From the NCBI RefSeq assembly GCF_009669325.1, contig NZ_SZWE01000001.1, forward strand, positions 2,733,501 through 2,797,500: a stretch of DNA of 64,000 bases. Reading direction: 5' to 3'. The stretch comes from Roseovarius bejariae. Its GTDB lineage: Bacteria > Pseudomonadota > Alphaproteobacteria > Rhodobacterales > Rhodobacteraceae. Under the pieces are notes generated by a model. That model saw nothing but the letters and a program-made list of their open reading frames with translations, made no database searches and was not told the DNA's origin. Below are positions 18,629 to 31,234 of this stretch, one piece after another (position 1 is the first letter of the stretch; each line of letters begins with the position of its first letter). Both the position numbers and the translations under genes were made by a program.

Positions 18629-19281
18629 TCGCGCTGCTGACCCGAGATTTGAAACTCGCCATGCGCGCGGGCGGGGGCTTTGGCCTCGGCCTTGCGTTTT
18701 TCCTGATCGTGGTCACGCTGGTCCCCTTCGGCGTCGGCCCGCAATCCGAGCTTCTGGCCAAGATCGCGCCGGGTATCCTCTGGCTGGGTGCGCTTCTGGC
18801 CTGCCTGCTGTCGCTGGATCGCATCTTTGCACTGGATTGGGAGGACGGAAGCCTCGACCTGCTGGCCACCTCGCCCTTGCCGATGGAGGGCATCGTCACC
18901 GTCAAGGCGCTGGCCCATTGGCTGACCACCGGCCTGCCGCTGGTCCTTGCCGCGCCGCTGTTCGGCCTGCTGCTCAGCCTGCCCCCCGCAGGTTACGCTC
19001 CGCTTGTCCTGTCGTTGCTGCTGGGCACCCCGGCGCTCAGCGTGATCGGCACCTTCGGCGCGGCGCTCACCGTGGGCCTGAAACGCGGTGGCCTGCTTCT
19101 GTCGCTGCTTGTCCTGCCGCTTTACGTGCCCACATTGATCTTCGGGGCCGAGATGGCCCGCCGGGGTGTCGAGGGCCTTGAGACCACAACGCCGCTCCTG
19201 ATGCTGGCCGGCATCACCTGCGGCACCATCGCGCTTTTGCCTTTCGCCTCCGCTGCGGTATTGAAGGTCAACCTGCGCTAG
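18625..19281 (+). CDS. ccmB: Heme exporter membrane protein CcmB
   Basis: A 218-residue permease with six hydrophobic helices. It includes the conserved early [15 protein letters not shown] segment and [16 protein letters not shown] between helices 2 and 3. It starts at GTG, overlapping the ccmA stop by 4 nt, so it is translationally coupled. Together with CcmA and CcmC it forms the inner-membrane ABC complex of System I cytochrome c biogenesis. Confidence 0.95.
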   Translation: MIALLTRDLKLAMRAGGGFGLGLAFFLIVVTLVPFGVGPQSELLAKIAPGILWLGALLACLLSLDRIFALDWEDGSLDLLATSPLPMEGIVTVKALAHWLTTGLPLVLAAPLFGLLLSLPPAGYAPLVLSLLLGTPALSVIGTFGAALTVGLKRGGLLLSLLVLPLYVPTLIFGAEMARRGVEGLETTTPLLMLAGITCGTIALLPFASAAVLKVNLR

Positions 19282-19296
19282 CCAACGGGAATGCCG

Positions 19297-20034
19297 ATGA
19301 ACCTGAATTCACTCTGGGAATATGCCAACCCCAAGAAATTCATCCAGACCACCGAAAAGGTGCTGCCCACCATTTCGGTGCTGGCGGTGCTCTGCCTCGT
19401 GGTGGGGTTGATCTGGGGGTTCTTCTTCACGCCCGAGGATTACCGTCAGGGCTCTACCGTCAAGATCATCTACCTGCACGTTCCCTCCGCGCTGATGGCG
19501 ATCAACGCGTGGATCATGATGCTGGTCACCTCGCTGGTCTGGATCGTGCGCCGCCACCACGTCAGCGCACTGGCCGCCCGCGCCGCGGCCCCCGTGGGCG
19601 CGGTGATGACGGTGATCGCGCTGGCCACCGGCGCCATCTGGGGGCAGCCGATGTGGGGCACGTGGTGGGCCTGGGACCCACGCCTGACCTCTTTCCTGAT
19701 CCTGTTCCTGTTCTATCTCGGCTATATCGCCCTGTGGGAAGCCATCGAGAATGACGATACCGCCGCCGATCTCACCTCGATCCTCTGCCTCGTGGGCTCG
19801 GTCTTTGCGCTGCTGTCGCGCTATGCCGTCAACTTCTGGAATCAGGGGTTGCATCAGGGCGCTTCGCTCAGCCTCGACAAGGAAGAGAACGTCGCCGACG
19901 TCTTCTATTACCCGCTGCTTGTCTCCATCGCGGGCTTCGTTCTGCTTTTCCTTGCGTTGGTTCTGCTGCGCACCCGTACCGAAATCCGCGCGCGCCGGAT
20001 GCGCGCGCTTCTGGCCCGTGAACGGATGGGATAA
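19297..20034 (+). CDS. ccmC: Heme handling protein CcmC
   Basis: A 245-residue six-helix membrane protein carrying the tryptophan-rich WWD motif WGQPMWGTWWAWDPRLTS, which holds heme for transfer to CcmE. Flanking His ligands (HVPSA, NQGLHQG) are present. The start was placed at 19297 because GGGA lies 6 nt upstream. The in-frame ATG at 19291 directly abuts that ribosome binding site. It is part of the ccm operon. Confidence 0.96.
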   Translation: MNLNSLWEYANPKKFIQTTEKVLPTISVLAVLCLVVGLIWGFFFTPEDYRQGSTVKIIYLHVPSALMAINAWIMMLVTSLVWIVRRHHVSALAARAAAPVGAVMTVIALATGAIWGQPMWGTWWAWDPRLTSFLILFLFYLGYIALWEAIENDDTAADLTSILCLVGSVFALLSRYAVNFWNQGLHQGASLSLDKEENVADVFYYPLLVSIAGFVLLFLALVLLRTRTEIRARRMRALLARERMG

Positions 20035-20039
20035 GTGAA

Positions 20040-20198
20040 ATGATGCCTGATCTTGGAAAATACGCCGAGGCGGTCCTGTCGTCTTATGCCGTTTCTCTCG
20101 CTTTGTTGATCGTGTTGGTCTGGCTCAGCCTGCGGCGCTCTGCCAAGGTGCGCAAACAGCTTGAGGACGTTGAACAGAAGGCCCGCAAACATGGCTAA
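20040..20198 (+). CDS. ccmD: Heme exporter small subunit CcmD
   Basis: A 52-residue single-helix protein. It has an N-terminal Tyr-containing segment (DLGKYAEAVLSSYAVSL), one hydrophobic helix and a charged coil tail (RRSAKVRKQLEDVEQ), the CcmD pattern. Size and position between ccmC (5 nt gap) and ccmG (8 nt overlap) fit. CcmD helps release holo-CcmE from CcmABC. Two tandem ATG codons could serve as start. Confidence 0.92.
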   Translation: MMPDLGKYAEAVLSSYAVSLALLIVLVWLSLRRSAKVRKQLEDVEQKARKHG

Positions 20199-20733
20199 AC
20201 TCTCCCCCTTGATGATCGCGCCCCCGGCCATTTTCGCCGGTCTGGCCGCGCTTTTCTTCGTCGGGATGCTGCGTGAAAACCCCGATGAACTGCCCTCGAC
20301 CATGACGGGCAAACCCGCGCCTGCGGTGCAGGTCACGCCACTGGGCGACAAGCCTGTCTTCACCGATGCGGATATCCGCTCGGGCGGGGTGAAACTCCTG
20401 AATTACTGGGCAAGCTGGTGTGCCCCCTGCCGGGTGGAACACCCCAAGCTGGAAGAGCTTGCCGATCAGGGCATCACCATCTACGGCGTGAACTACAAGG
20501 ACAAGCCGGGCAACGCCTTGGGATTCCTGCAAGAACTGGGTGATCCCTATACCGCCATCGGCGCCGATGAAAACGGCCGCATGGCGCTGAACTGGGGGGT
20601 CTACGGCGTTCCCGAGACCTATGTGATCGACGGGCAGGGCAACATCGTGCTGCGTTTCGCCGGGCCGATCACCGATCGCGTTCTGGAAAACCAGATCATG
20701 CCAGCGATCGAAAAGGCCAAGGCCGGGGAATAA
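20191..20733 (+). CDS. ccmG: Thiol:disulfide interchange protein CcmG/DsbE
   Basis: A 180-residue membrane-anchored periplasmic thioredoxin. The N-terminal anchor is at about residues 6-24. The active site is NYWASWCAPCRVEHP, and the cis-Pro loop is GVPETYVID. It reduces apocytochrome c Cys residues (CXXCH) before heme ligation. ATG 20191 overlaps the ccmD stop and begins the anchor; an upstream in-frame ATG lies within ccmD and was not used. It is the last gene of the ccm operon, ending at a perfect palindrome. Confidence 0.95.
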   Translation: MAKLSPLMIAPPAIFAGLAALFFVGMLRENPDELPSTMTGKPAPAVQVTPLGDKPVFTDADIRSGGVKLLNYWASWCAPCRVEHPKLEELADQGITIYGVNYKDKPGNALGFLQELGDPYTAIGADENGRMALNWGVYGVPETYVIDGQGNIVLRFAGPITDRVLENQIMPAIEKAKAGE

Positions 20734-20734
20734 C

Positions 20735-20760
20735 CTGAAGCGTTTCGCGAAACGCTTCAG
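20735..20760 (+). terminator. Perfect 26-bp palindrome after ccmG
   Basis: CTGAAGCGTTTCG is followed immediately by its exact reverse complement, ending 27 nt after the ccmG stop. No T-run follows, so if it ends transcription it is atypical; it may instead protect the mRNA 3' end. The stop codon of a small minus-strand reading frame lies inside it. Confidence 0.55.
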
Positions 20761-20891
20761 TCATCACAATACTGACCCGACTGAGATGAGGGCAGGGGGC
20801 AGGCTTGGTCTTGGCCGCTGTCCCCCATGGCGCCCACGACCGCCAGTAAACTCAGGATCGCCGCTTGGAAGATGATCAATGCCGCGCGCAT
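20757..20891 (-). CDS. Small putative exported peptide (44 aa)
   Basis: An ATG at 20891 is preceded by GAGAGG at proper spacing and opens a 44-codon frame. The first 22 residues form a plausible signal segment (MRAALIIFQAAILSLLAVVG). A short polar tail with two Cys (DQACPLP and QYCDD) follows. No family was recognised. It fills the otherwise empty space between ccmG and the oxidoreductase gene. The ribosome binding site, signal-like start and stop at a hairpin are all suggestive, but such a short frame could be chance. Confidence 0.45.
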   Translation of the reverse strand: MRAALIIFQAAILSLLAVVGAMGDSGQDQACPLPSSQSGQYCDD

Positions 20892-21004
20892 GTGCCTGCC
20901 TCTCGTTGTCTTGTTATAAGACCTATCTGGGCAGGACAGCCGCGGATTTTTAGGGGGAAGGTCCCGCGCGCGACATCACGGATGCGCGATGGGCGGAAAT
21001 CGGA

Positions 21005-22423
21005 TCATCTGCCACGCAAAACCGCGCCGGGGTTCATGATGCCCACGGGATCAAGGGCCGCCTTGATCGCCCGCATCGCCGACAGATGCGCCGGATCACC
21101 ATAGCGTTCGAGGTCCTCCACCTTCAGCCGCCCGATACCATGCTCGGCACTGACCGAGCCTTCCATCTCATGCACCAAGTCATGCACCACGCGTTTGACC
21201 TCATCGCGCAAATCGAGGTGGTCCGCGCGGCTTTCCCCCGGGGCGGGGAAGACGTTGTAATGCAGGTTGCCATCCCCCAGATGCCCGAAACAGTTGATCC
21301 TGAACTCCCCCAACCGCGCGATATGGTCGGGGGCCGTCGCGATGAACTCGGGGATCGCGCTCATCGGCAAGGAAATGTCATGCGAACTGATCGACCCGAT
21401 CAGGCGGTTGGCCTCGGGGATCTGCTCGCGCACCTCCCAGAACTCGTGCCGCTGCGTCTCGTTCTGGGCGATCATGCCGTCGCTCACAAGCCCGGCCTCA
21501 AGCGCCTCGCCGAACAGGGTTTCCAAGGCCTCCGCCGGGTCCAGCCCCCGCGCCAGCCCCACGTCGATCAAGACGAACCATTCCGGCATCTCGGCAAAGG
21601 GTTGCCGGATGTCGGGCAGGGTCTCTGCCAGAAAGTCCAGCCCCGCCTTGTGGATCAGTTCAAAGGCACTCACGCCATCTCCCATATGATCGCGCGCCAT
21701 GGACAAAAGCGACAGCGCCGCTTGCGGGTTGTCCACCACCATCAAAGCCGTGCCTTCCCCCGCCGGTCGCGGGGCCAGCCGCAGGCTGGCTGCGGTGATC
21801 ACGCCAAGCGTGCCTTCGGCGCCGATCAAAAGGTCCTTGAGGTCATAACCCGCGTTATCCTTCCGCAGGCGTTTCAGCCCATGGTAAATCTGCCCATCAG
21901 GCAGGACAGCCTCGATGCCAAGGCACAATTCCCGCGCATTGCCATATCGCAGCACGTTGACCCCGCCCGCATTGGTCGAAAGCAGCCCGCCGATCCGCGC
22001 GCTGCCCTTGGCGGCAATCGACAGGGGGTAGAGCCTGTCGGCCTCCAGCGCCGCGTCATGCACATCCGACAGGATCGCCCCGGCCTCGACCACCATGGCG
22101 TTCTCCTCCGGATATATCCCGCGAATGGCGCGCATCCGTTCAAGGCTCAGAAGAACGGGGGCTGGCCCATCGGAAACGATCTGCCCGCCCACAAGTCCGG
22201 TGCCGCCGCCATAGGGGATGACCGGAACGCTGGCCTCATGCGCCAGGCCGATGACCTTGGCCACATCCTCCACGTTGTCCGGCGCCACGACCACGCCCGC
22301 TTGCCCCGCCCACCGGCCTCGCGGTTCTTCAAGGTAATTGGGGGTGATCTCACGCAATGCGCCCTCGGGTAGCGTGGCGTGCAAGGTATCGACAAAGGCG
22401 GGGGTGACAGGCTTCAGGCTCAT
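21005..22423 (-). CDS. FAD-linked D-2-hydroxyacid dehydrogenase (GlcD/D-2HGDH family)
   Basis: A 472-residue flavoprotein. The N-terminal PCMH FAD domain shows PYGGGTGLVGGQ and GLLSTNAGGVNVLRYGNAR. The C-terminal FAD-oxidase domain has the metal-binding GHLGDGNLHYNV and SAEHGIGRLK motifs. The family oxidises D-2-hydroxyacids such as glycolate, D-lactate or D-2-hydroxyglutarate and passes electrons to ETF or quinone. With no glcE/glcF neighbours, a stand-alone D-2-hydroxyglutarate or D-lactate dehydrogenase is more likely than glycolate oxidase. It is a single gene. Confidence 0.88.
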   Translation of the reverse strand: MSLKPVTPAFVDTLHATLPEGALREITPNYLEEPRGRWAGQAGVVVAPDNVEDVAKVIGLAHEASVPVIPYGGGTGLVGGQIVSDGPAPVLLSLERMRAIRGIYPEENAMVVEAGAILSDVHDAALEADRLYPLSIAAKGSARIGGLLSTNAGGVNVLRYGNARELCLGIEAVLPDGQIYHGLKRLRKDNAGYDLKDLLIGAEGTLGVITAASLRLAPRPAGEGTALMVVDNPQAALSLLSMARDHMGDGVSAFELIHKAGLDFLAETLPDIRQPFAEMPEWFVLIDVGLARGLDPAEALETLFGEALEAGLVSDGMIAQNETQRHEFWEVREQIPEANRLIGSISSHDISLPMSAIPEFIATAPDHIARLGEFRINCFGHLGDGNLHYNVFPAPGESRADHLDLRDEVKRVVHDLVHEMEGSVSAEHGIGRLKVEDLERYGDPAHLSAMRAIKAALDPVGIMNPGAVLRGR

Positions 22424-22593
22424 ACCAGATACCTATCACGTCAGGCGCGATGGTCTAGCGCCAAGCCCGTTCGAAAGGCCTTGGCCCGCAAAAGAAAATG
22501 CAGCCCCGAAAGGCCGCCCCTTGCCGGATGCGTTGATGGTCGTGACCATCAAAAGGGCGATCCGCTGCGCCGAACCCGTGTTGGATATTCGGT

Positions 22594-22715
22594 CGCGAAG
22601 GTCCAGCGCGGAATCAAGGCCGCAGGCCGCCGCGCGTCGCCGCACCGCGGCCCGTCGAGGCGCGGCTATTTCAATGTCCGCTCCGCACCCGCAAAGCCGA
22701 TACTCTGAACGATGG
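22594..22715 (+). repeat. Dispersed intergenic repeat, copy D1
   Basis: The core GGTCCAGCGCGGAATCAAGG (22610-22629) is identical to the reverse complement of a segment near 26655-26674. Homology continues with gaps through CCGCCGCGC, CGCGGCTATT and CAATGTC to AAGCCG. A third, more diverged copy is at 35290-35465. The pattern fits a degenerate mobile or REP-like element rather than genes. Confidence 0.7.
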
Positions 22716-22789
22716 ACCCGGCGCCTCGTTCTCTGCAATGGCATTGGTCAATTTAGAACCAAGGCGCGGCAACGGCCCGTCGAACCAAC

Positions 22790-22817
22790 AAAAAAGGGCG
22801 GCCCCGAAAGGCCGCCC
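22790..22817 (-). terminator. Rho-independent terminator of acnA
   Basis: On the minus strand an 8-bp stem GGGCGGCC with a 6-nt loop is followed by six T residues, beginning 24 nt past the acnA stop. This is the clearest classical terminator on the minus strand of the window. Confidence 0.88.
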
Positions 22818-22840
22818 CTCTATCTTGTCTGATCCGAAAA

Positions 22841-25594
<2,754 letters not shown>

Positions 25595-25689
25595 TGTTGG
25601 CCTTCCTTTCACGTTCAAGGCAGGAATAGGAATTCGCTGGCCTGCTTCTGACCGATTTGAAAAGACCGATCAAGAGGAGTCAGGCGAAA

Positions 25690-25709
25690 TTGTATACTAT
25701 TGCACACAA
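25690..25709. promoter_or_regulatory. Imperfect dyad upstream of acnA
   Basis: TTGTATACTA and the reverse complement of the adjacent TTGCACACAA agree at seven of ten positions. The shape (TTGT...ACAA) resembles operators of GntR-family regulators. It lies in the acnA/DUF1223 divergent region. This is a weak candidate only. Confidence 0.25.
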
Positions 25710-25835
25710 ATTGCCGCAGAATCATCGTGAAATCAAGTCTCACCGGCTACTGACGAAACCTTGATTGGCTGTTTCAGCCATGTGTACATAAAACATATGA
25801 GGTAGTCAGAACCGTCACGAACACAGGACCCCACC

Positions 25836-26534
<699 letters not shown>

Positions 26535-26564
26535 GGGCCGGGACCAAAGGCTGGCGGGACGATC

Positions 26565-26690
26565 CTGTGGGCAAAGCCGATGACGGCTTGGCGCGGGCGG
26601 GGCCGACATTGCAATAGCCGCGGCTCAGCGATGCGCGGCGGTCTTCGGCCTTGATTCCGCGCTGGACCTTCAAGATCGAAAGTCCCAACA
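26565..26690 (-). repeat. Dispersed intergenic repeat, copy D2
   Basis: Read on the minus strand this matches copy D1, including a continuous identical block of 26 nt centred on CAGCGCGGAATCAAGG. CCGCCGCGC, CCGCGGCTATT and CAATGTC follow in the same order. It lacks about 10-15 bp present in D1 between the two latter blocks. It lies between the DUF1223 gene and the next minus-strand gene, both of which end here. Confidence 0.7.
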
Positions 26691-26747
26691 GGCCTCAAAA
26701 TCGTCATGTGAAGCACTTCGGCTAAGCGTCAGCCACGCATCCGAAAC

Positions 26748-27152
26748 TCATTCACCCTTCATCAAGCGATCCGCCTTTTTGCGCACCAGAACCGTGCGCA
26801 GATCGTGCATCGCCAGCAACAGGGCGTCGGTGATCTCTTCCAATTGCTCGTCCGTGGCGCGCGACTGCGCCCAATGGGTCGTGGTGTTCAGGTAATCCAC
26901 CGCCCGTAAAATATCGTCGATGTCACGATGGGCGAGGATTTCGGCGCGCTCGGCCATCCATTCCTCGATGGCGGCAATATCGGCTTCGCTCAACTCGCGG
27001 TCGCCATGCGGTTTGATCTCGGCTTTGCGGATATTGACCACGGCGATCTGGTCCATGTCGATCCGCCGCTGCCGGTTCTCGGTATCGACACGGAACACGA
27101 AGGCGCCGTTCTCGCGGACCCTGAAGTAATATTCCGGCAGGTCTCCGGCCAT
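26748..27152 (-). CDS. Conserved hypothetical protein (134 aa)
   Basis: A soluble 134-residue protein. The N-terminal half is beta-rich (YYFRVRENGAFVFRVD, IDMDQIAVVNIRKAEIKPHG). The C-terminal half is helical and charged, ending in RKKADRLMKGE. AGGGGG precedes the start. No domain family was recognised. It is a single gene flanked by repeat D2 and the aminotransferase gene. Codon use looks native. Confidence 0.75.
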   Translation of the reverse strand: MAGDLPEYYFRVRENGAFVFRVDTENRQRRIDMDQIAVVNIRKAEIKPHGDRELSEADIAAIEEWMAERAEILAHRDIDDILRAVDYLNTTTHWAQSRATDEQLEEITDALLLAMHDLRTVLVRKKADRLMKGE

Positions 27153-27313
27153 GGTGCCCCCTGTCTAACGACACGCTTTGTGGCGTGCATCATGCTGTCT
27201 TTAGGCCGTTACAATCCACAAATCGGCGGTCTGATCAATATTGCCCGTGCCACGGGGGGCGCTTTTCGCCCCGCCTGCGGCATTCGGATCAATGTAATCC
27301 GGCGCGCGCGGCC

Positions 27314-28534
<1,221 letters not shown>

Positions 28535-28609
28535 TCACTTCTTCGAATGTCTTAGAGTCCGCGACAAGACGTATCAAGCACCCTGCACGATCACGCGAAA
28601 GGAAACCCG

Positions 28610-29014
28610 ATGAACGAGCAAACCAACGATGGCTGGTTCGACCCCGAGGCCACCACCTTCGGCGACCGCGTCGCCGGGGCCCGCGAACAGGCGGGCATGT
28701 CGCAGGCGGAACTGGCCAAACGCCTTGGCGTGAAACTCAAAACCCTCAAAGGCTGGGAAAACGACCTGAGCGAACCGCGCGCCAACAAACTGTCGATGAT
28801 GGCCGGGTTGCTCAATGTTTCGCTCCTGTGGCTGCTCTCGGGCGAGGGCGAAGGCCCCGACGCGCCCGGCGAGGAAGGCGAACTGTCGCGCGACGTTACC
28901 GAGATGCTGACCGAGATTCGCGACATCCGCACCCATATGGCGCAATATGTCGACCGCCTGGGCCGTCTGGAAAAAACCCTGCGCTCCAAACTCAAGGACG
29001 AGGCGGGTGCCTGA
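28610..29014 (+). CDS. XRE-family helix-turn-helix regulator
   Basis: A 134-residue protein. The HTH_3 domain is at residues 18-75 (DRVAGAREQAGMSQAELAKRLGVKLKTLKGWE). The LWLLSGEGEG segment is typical of phage-repressor-like regulators in this group. A C-terminal helix with coiled-coil character follows (TEMLTEIRDIRTHMAQYVDRL). It overlaps sdhE by 8 nt, so the two are probably cotranscribed. The target is unknown. Confidence 0.85.
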   Translation: MNEQTNDGWFDPEATTFGDRVAGAREQAGMSQAELAKRLGVKLKTLKGWENDLSEPRANKLSMMAGLLNVSLLWLLSGEGEGPDAPGEEGELSRDVTEMLTEIRDIRTHMAQYVDRLGRLEKTLRSKLKDEAGA

Positions 29015-29279
29015 CGAAACCCCCGACATCCGGCTCAAACGGCTCTACATGCGCTCCATTCGGCGTGGCATCAAGGAAATGGACATCATCCTTGGCCGCT
29101 ACGCCGAAACGCGCCTGCCCGAATTGGACAAGGCCAGCCTCGACACATACGATGCGCTGCTGTCGGAAAACGATCAGGACCTCTACCAATGGGTGACGGG
29201 GCAGGCCTCCGCACCCGACGCGCTGGCCCAGATGATCGCCGACATCGCCCGGCTGTCCAACGCAAGCGGCGCCAAATAA
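29007..29279 (+). CDS. sdhE: FAD assembly factor SdhE
   Basis: A 90-residue protein of the SdhE/Sdh5 family. It promotes covalent flavinylation of succinate dehydrogenase. The conserved RSIRRGIKEMDIILGRY contains the RGxxE motif, and YDALLSENDQDLYQWVTGQ is the second conserved block. GTG 29007, overlapping the upstream stop, gives the expected N-terminus. An earlier ATG would add unrelated residues from inside the XRE gene. The sdh genes themselves are not in the window. Confidence 0.93.
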   Translation: MPDETPDIRLKRLYMRSIRRGIKEMDIILGRYAETRLPELDKASLDTYDALLSENDQDLYQWVTGQASAPDALAQMIADIARLSNASGAK

Positions 29280-29370
29280 TTCGGATTTTACACGCTCCCC
29301 GCAGGGTTTAACCGATTATTCGGCAATTTATCCCAATGTCCTCCCCGAGCAGTATCGCATGGAGACGGAC

Positions 29371-29871
29371 ATGAGTTTGCACACCCCCTTCGAGGCCCCC
29401 GCGAACAAGCAGGGTTTCATGACAGGCTATCTTGACGCCCTGGCGCTGGTCGAACGGCTGCACCGGCTCTTGCTGGATGTCATCAAGGATGAATTCGAAC
29501 GCGTCGGCGTGCTTGAAATCAACGCCGTACAGGCGCTTTTGCTGTTCAACATCGGCGATAACGAGGTGACCGCGGGGGAGTTAAAAACCCGCGGTTACTA
29601 CCAGGGCAGCAACGTCAGCTACAACCTCAAGAAACTGGTCGAGATGGGCTATATGCACCACCAACGCTGCGAGGTGGACCGCCGCTCCGTTCGGGTGCGC
29701 CTGACGGATAAGGGCCGGGGCATCCGTGATGTGGTGGCAGACCTGTTCGAACGCCACGCCGACGGAATGCAGGCCAAGGGTGTTCTGGGCCTCGACGGGA
29801 TCGATCAGATCACCGGCGCCCTGCGCCGCGTCGAACGCTATTGGACGGACCAAATCCGTTATATCTACTAA
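29371..29871 (+). CDS. MarR-family regulator (LdtR-like)
   Basis: A 166-residue winged-helix regulator. The recognition region is TRGYYQGSNVSYNLKKLVEMGYMHHQRCEVDRRSVRVRLTDKG, split around wing Arg residues. The unusual NVSYNLKKLVE recognition helix resembles the LdtR group, which controls L,D-transpeptidase genes in Alphaproteobacteria. That specific identity is tentative. The start at 29371 has GGAGA upstream; an in-frame ATG 12 nt earlier overlaps that ribosome binding site. It is a single gene ending in repeat B1. Confidence 0.82.
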   Translation: MSLHTPFEAPANKQGFMTGYLDALALVERLHRLLLDVIKDEFERVGVLEINAVQALLLFNIGDNEVTAGELKTRGYYQGSNVSYNLKKLVEMGYMHHQRCEVDRRSVRVRLTDKGRGIRDVVADLFERHADGMQAKGVLGLDGIDQITGALRRVERYWTDQIRYIY

Positions 29872-29904
29872 TCGGGGGCCAAGTGCTCTTGGCAAGCAAT
29901 GGAC

Positions 29905-30014
29905 GCCTCCGGCGGGGGTATTTACGCCAAGAAAAAGCACCATCGCCCGGTTTTTTCTTGGGTCAAATACCCCGGGGGAGGCGCCCGAAGGGCGGCGGGG
30001 GCAGCGCCCCCAAA
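29905..30014. repeat. Long-hairpin intergenic repeat, copy B1
   Basis: The element opens with a large imperfect stem spanning 29905-29982. GCCTCCGG, GGGTATTT and CCAAGAAAAA pair with TTTTTTCTTGG, AAATACCCC and GGGAGGC around a 14-nt loop. A small CGCCCGAAGGGCG hairpin and a GGGGGCAGCGCCCCC hairpin follow. The right half recurs at 58481-58547. It separates two convergent genes, consistent with a bidirectional terminator. Confidence 0.75.
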
Positions 30015-30027
30015 ACCCACGTGCAGC

Positions 30028-30729
30028 TTATCCGCGCGGCGACCGGGGGATCGCGCCGCCCAGCATGATATCGTTGATCTCGCGATACAGCTTCCGGGTC
30101 ATGGCATTGCGAAAATCCCCGAACCCGTTGGCGGTCTCGACAAAGGCATTGCGCCCCCGGATCACCTCGTTTCGATAAAAGCCAAGCACCTCGTCGTCAT
30201 GGCCAAGGATGACAAGGCCGTTCACCGTCACATCCGCCAAGGGAAAATGCCGATAGGCGATGCGTGGCCCGAAGCCCTCGTTGTTCACCCCGTCGCCCGA
30301 AACGTCGATCACCCGCCTCTCGCAGGTCGGCGCGCGTGACAGCATCTGCGCGGCATAGCCGATGCCATAACCCATGGCCGTGGGAAATTCGCTCTCGCTG
30401 CGCGTTGCCCCGGCCAGTGCATCGACCGCCCGGTCAATATCCGCCTCCGCCTGCAACAGTACCCAGTCCAGCAGCACGGTCTGCTTGTATCGTCCGCTCC
30501 ACTCATAAACCGACAGCGCAACCGCGCCCGTACCCCCGCGCAGGACAGCATGGCGTACCTCCGGGGCATTCAGTGCCGCGGCCAACCCGATGCGCTGCAA
30601 GTCATACTCCACCTCGTCCACCGATGAGGAGACATCCAAAGCCAAGACCAGCGCCAGCCGACAGCCCTCGGCCCCGGCGGGCAGTGCCGCCAGGGCCCAA
30701 AGCCAGATCGCGGCGACAAGCCTTACCAA
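30028..30729 (-). CDS. DUF1194 exported von Willebrand A-like protein
   Basis: A protein of about 233 residues. After a hydrophobic signal ending PAGAEG, the mature part starts CRLALVLALDVSSSVDEVEYDLQR. This includes the MIDAS-like DVSSS motif, followed by IDVSGDGVNNEG; both are DUF1194 hallmarks. A metal-dependent adhesion or binding role is inferred from the fold. The TTG at 30729, overlapping the glyoxalase stop by 7 nt, was chosen because it starts the signal peptide. Longer frames run into the upstream gene and lack a signal. The start is therefore uncertain. Confidence 0.82.
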   Translation of the reverse strand: MVRLVAAIWLWALAALPAGAEGCRLALVLALDVSSSVDEVEYDLQRIGLAAALNAPEVRHAVLRGGTGAVALSVYEWSGRYKQTVLLDWVLLQAEADIDRAVDALAGATRSESEFPTAMGYGIGYAAQMLSRAPTCERRVIDVSGDGVNNEGFGPRIAYRHFPLADVTVNGLVILGHDDEVLGFYRNEVIRGRNAFVETANGFGDFRNAMTRKLYREINDIMLGGAIPRSPRG

Positions 30730-31151
30730 TGGCCCGTGTTTTCCATGCTGGCCCAAGGCTCGGCCGGCTCCAGCGCCTCGCCCTCCTGCAACAATTCCAC
30801 CGAGATATTGTCGGGGCTGCGTACAAAGGCCATGCGCCCGTCGCGCGGCGGGCGGTTGATGGTCACGCCGTTGTCCTGCAAATGCTGACACATCTTGTAG
30901 ATATTCCCCACCGAATAGGCCAGGTGCCCGAAATGGCGGCTGTCATCGGGCAGGGCGTCATCGCCATCCCAGTTATAGGTCAATTCAACCGGGCACTCTT
31001 CCTGTCCCTCCGGCGCCATGAAGACCAGCGTAAAGCGCCCGGCCTCCACATCCATGCGCCGCACCTCTTTCAGGCCCAGCAACTCGTAGAATTCCTTGGA
31101 TTTATCCAGGTCCTTCACCCTCACCATGGTGTGCAGGTATCTCACGCGCAT
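30723..31151 (-). CDS. gloA: Lactoylglutathione lyase (glyoxalase I)
   Basis: A 142-residue VOC-fold metalloenzyme. Conserved segments are HTMVRVKDLDKSKEFYE, the Glu-containing PVELTYNWD, FGHLAYSV and the C-terminal ISVELLQ. It converts the methylglyoxal-glutathione hemithioacetal to S-lactoylglutathione. AAAGGAG precedes the start. The downstream DUF1194 gene overlaps its stop. Confidence 0.93.
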   Translation of the reverse strand: MRVRYLHTMVRVKDLDKSKEFYELLGLKEVRRMDVEAGRFTLVFMAPEGQEECPVELTYNWDGDDALPDDSRHFGHLAYSVGNIYKMCQHLQDNGVTINRPPRDGRMAFVRSPDNISVELLQEGEALEPAEPWASMENTGHW

Positions 31152-31234
31152 TCTCGGTTCTCCTTTGCGTTTGCACTTCCACGAAAGGATAGCGGCTCAA
31201 TTGCGCCTGTCGAGGGAGGCGCGGCGCAGAGACT

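Larger units (their letters stand above)
22424..22840. other. Gene-free region with dispersed repeat D1 and the acnA terminator
   Basis: This 417-bp stretch lies upstream of the oxidoreductase gene and downstream of acnA. It holds dispersed repeat copy D1 (about 22594-22715) and a hairpin terminator (22790-22817). It also holds a short partial match to that hairpin near 22505 (GCCCCGAAAGGCCGCCCC). Frames here are open but lack ribosome binding sites and code for repeat sequence, so no gene is called. Confidence 0.65.
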
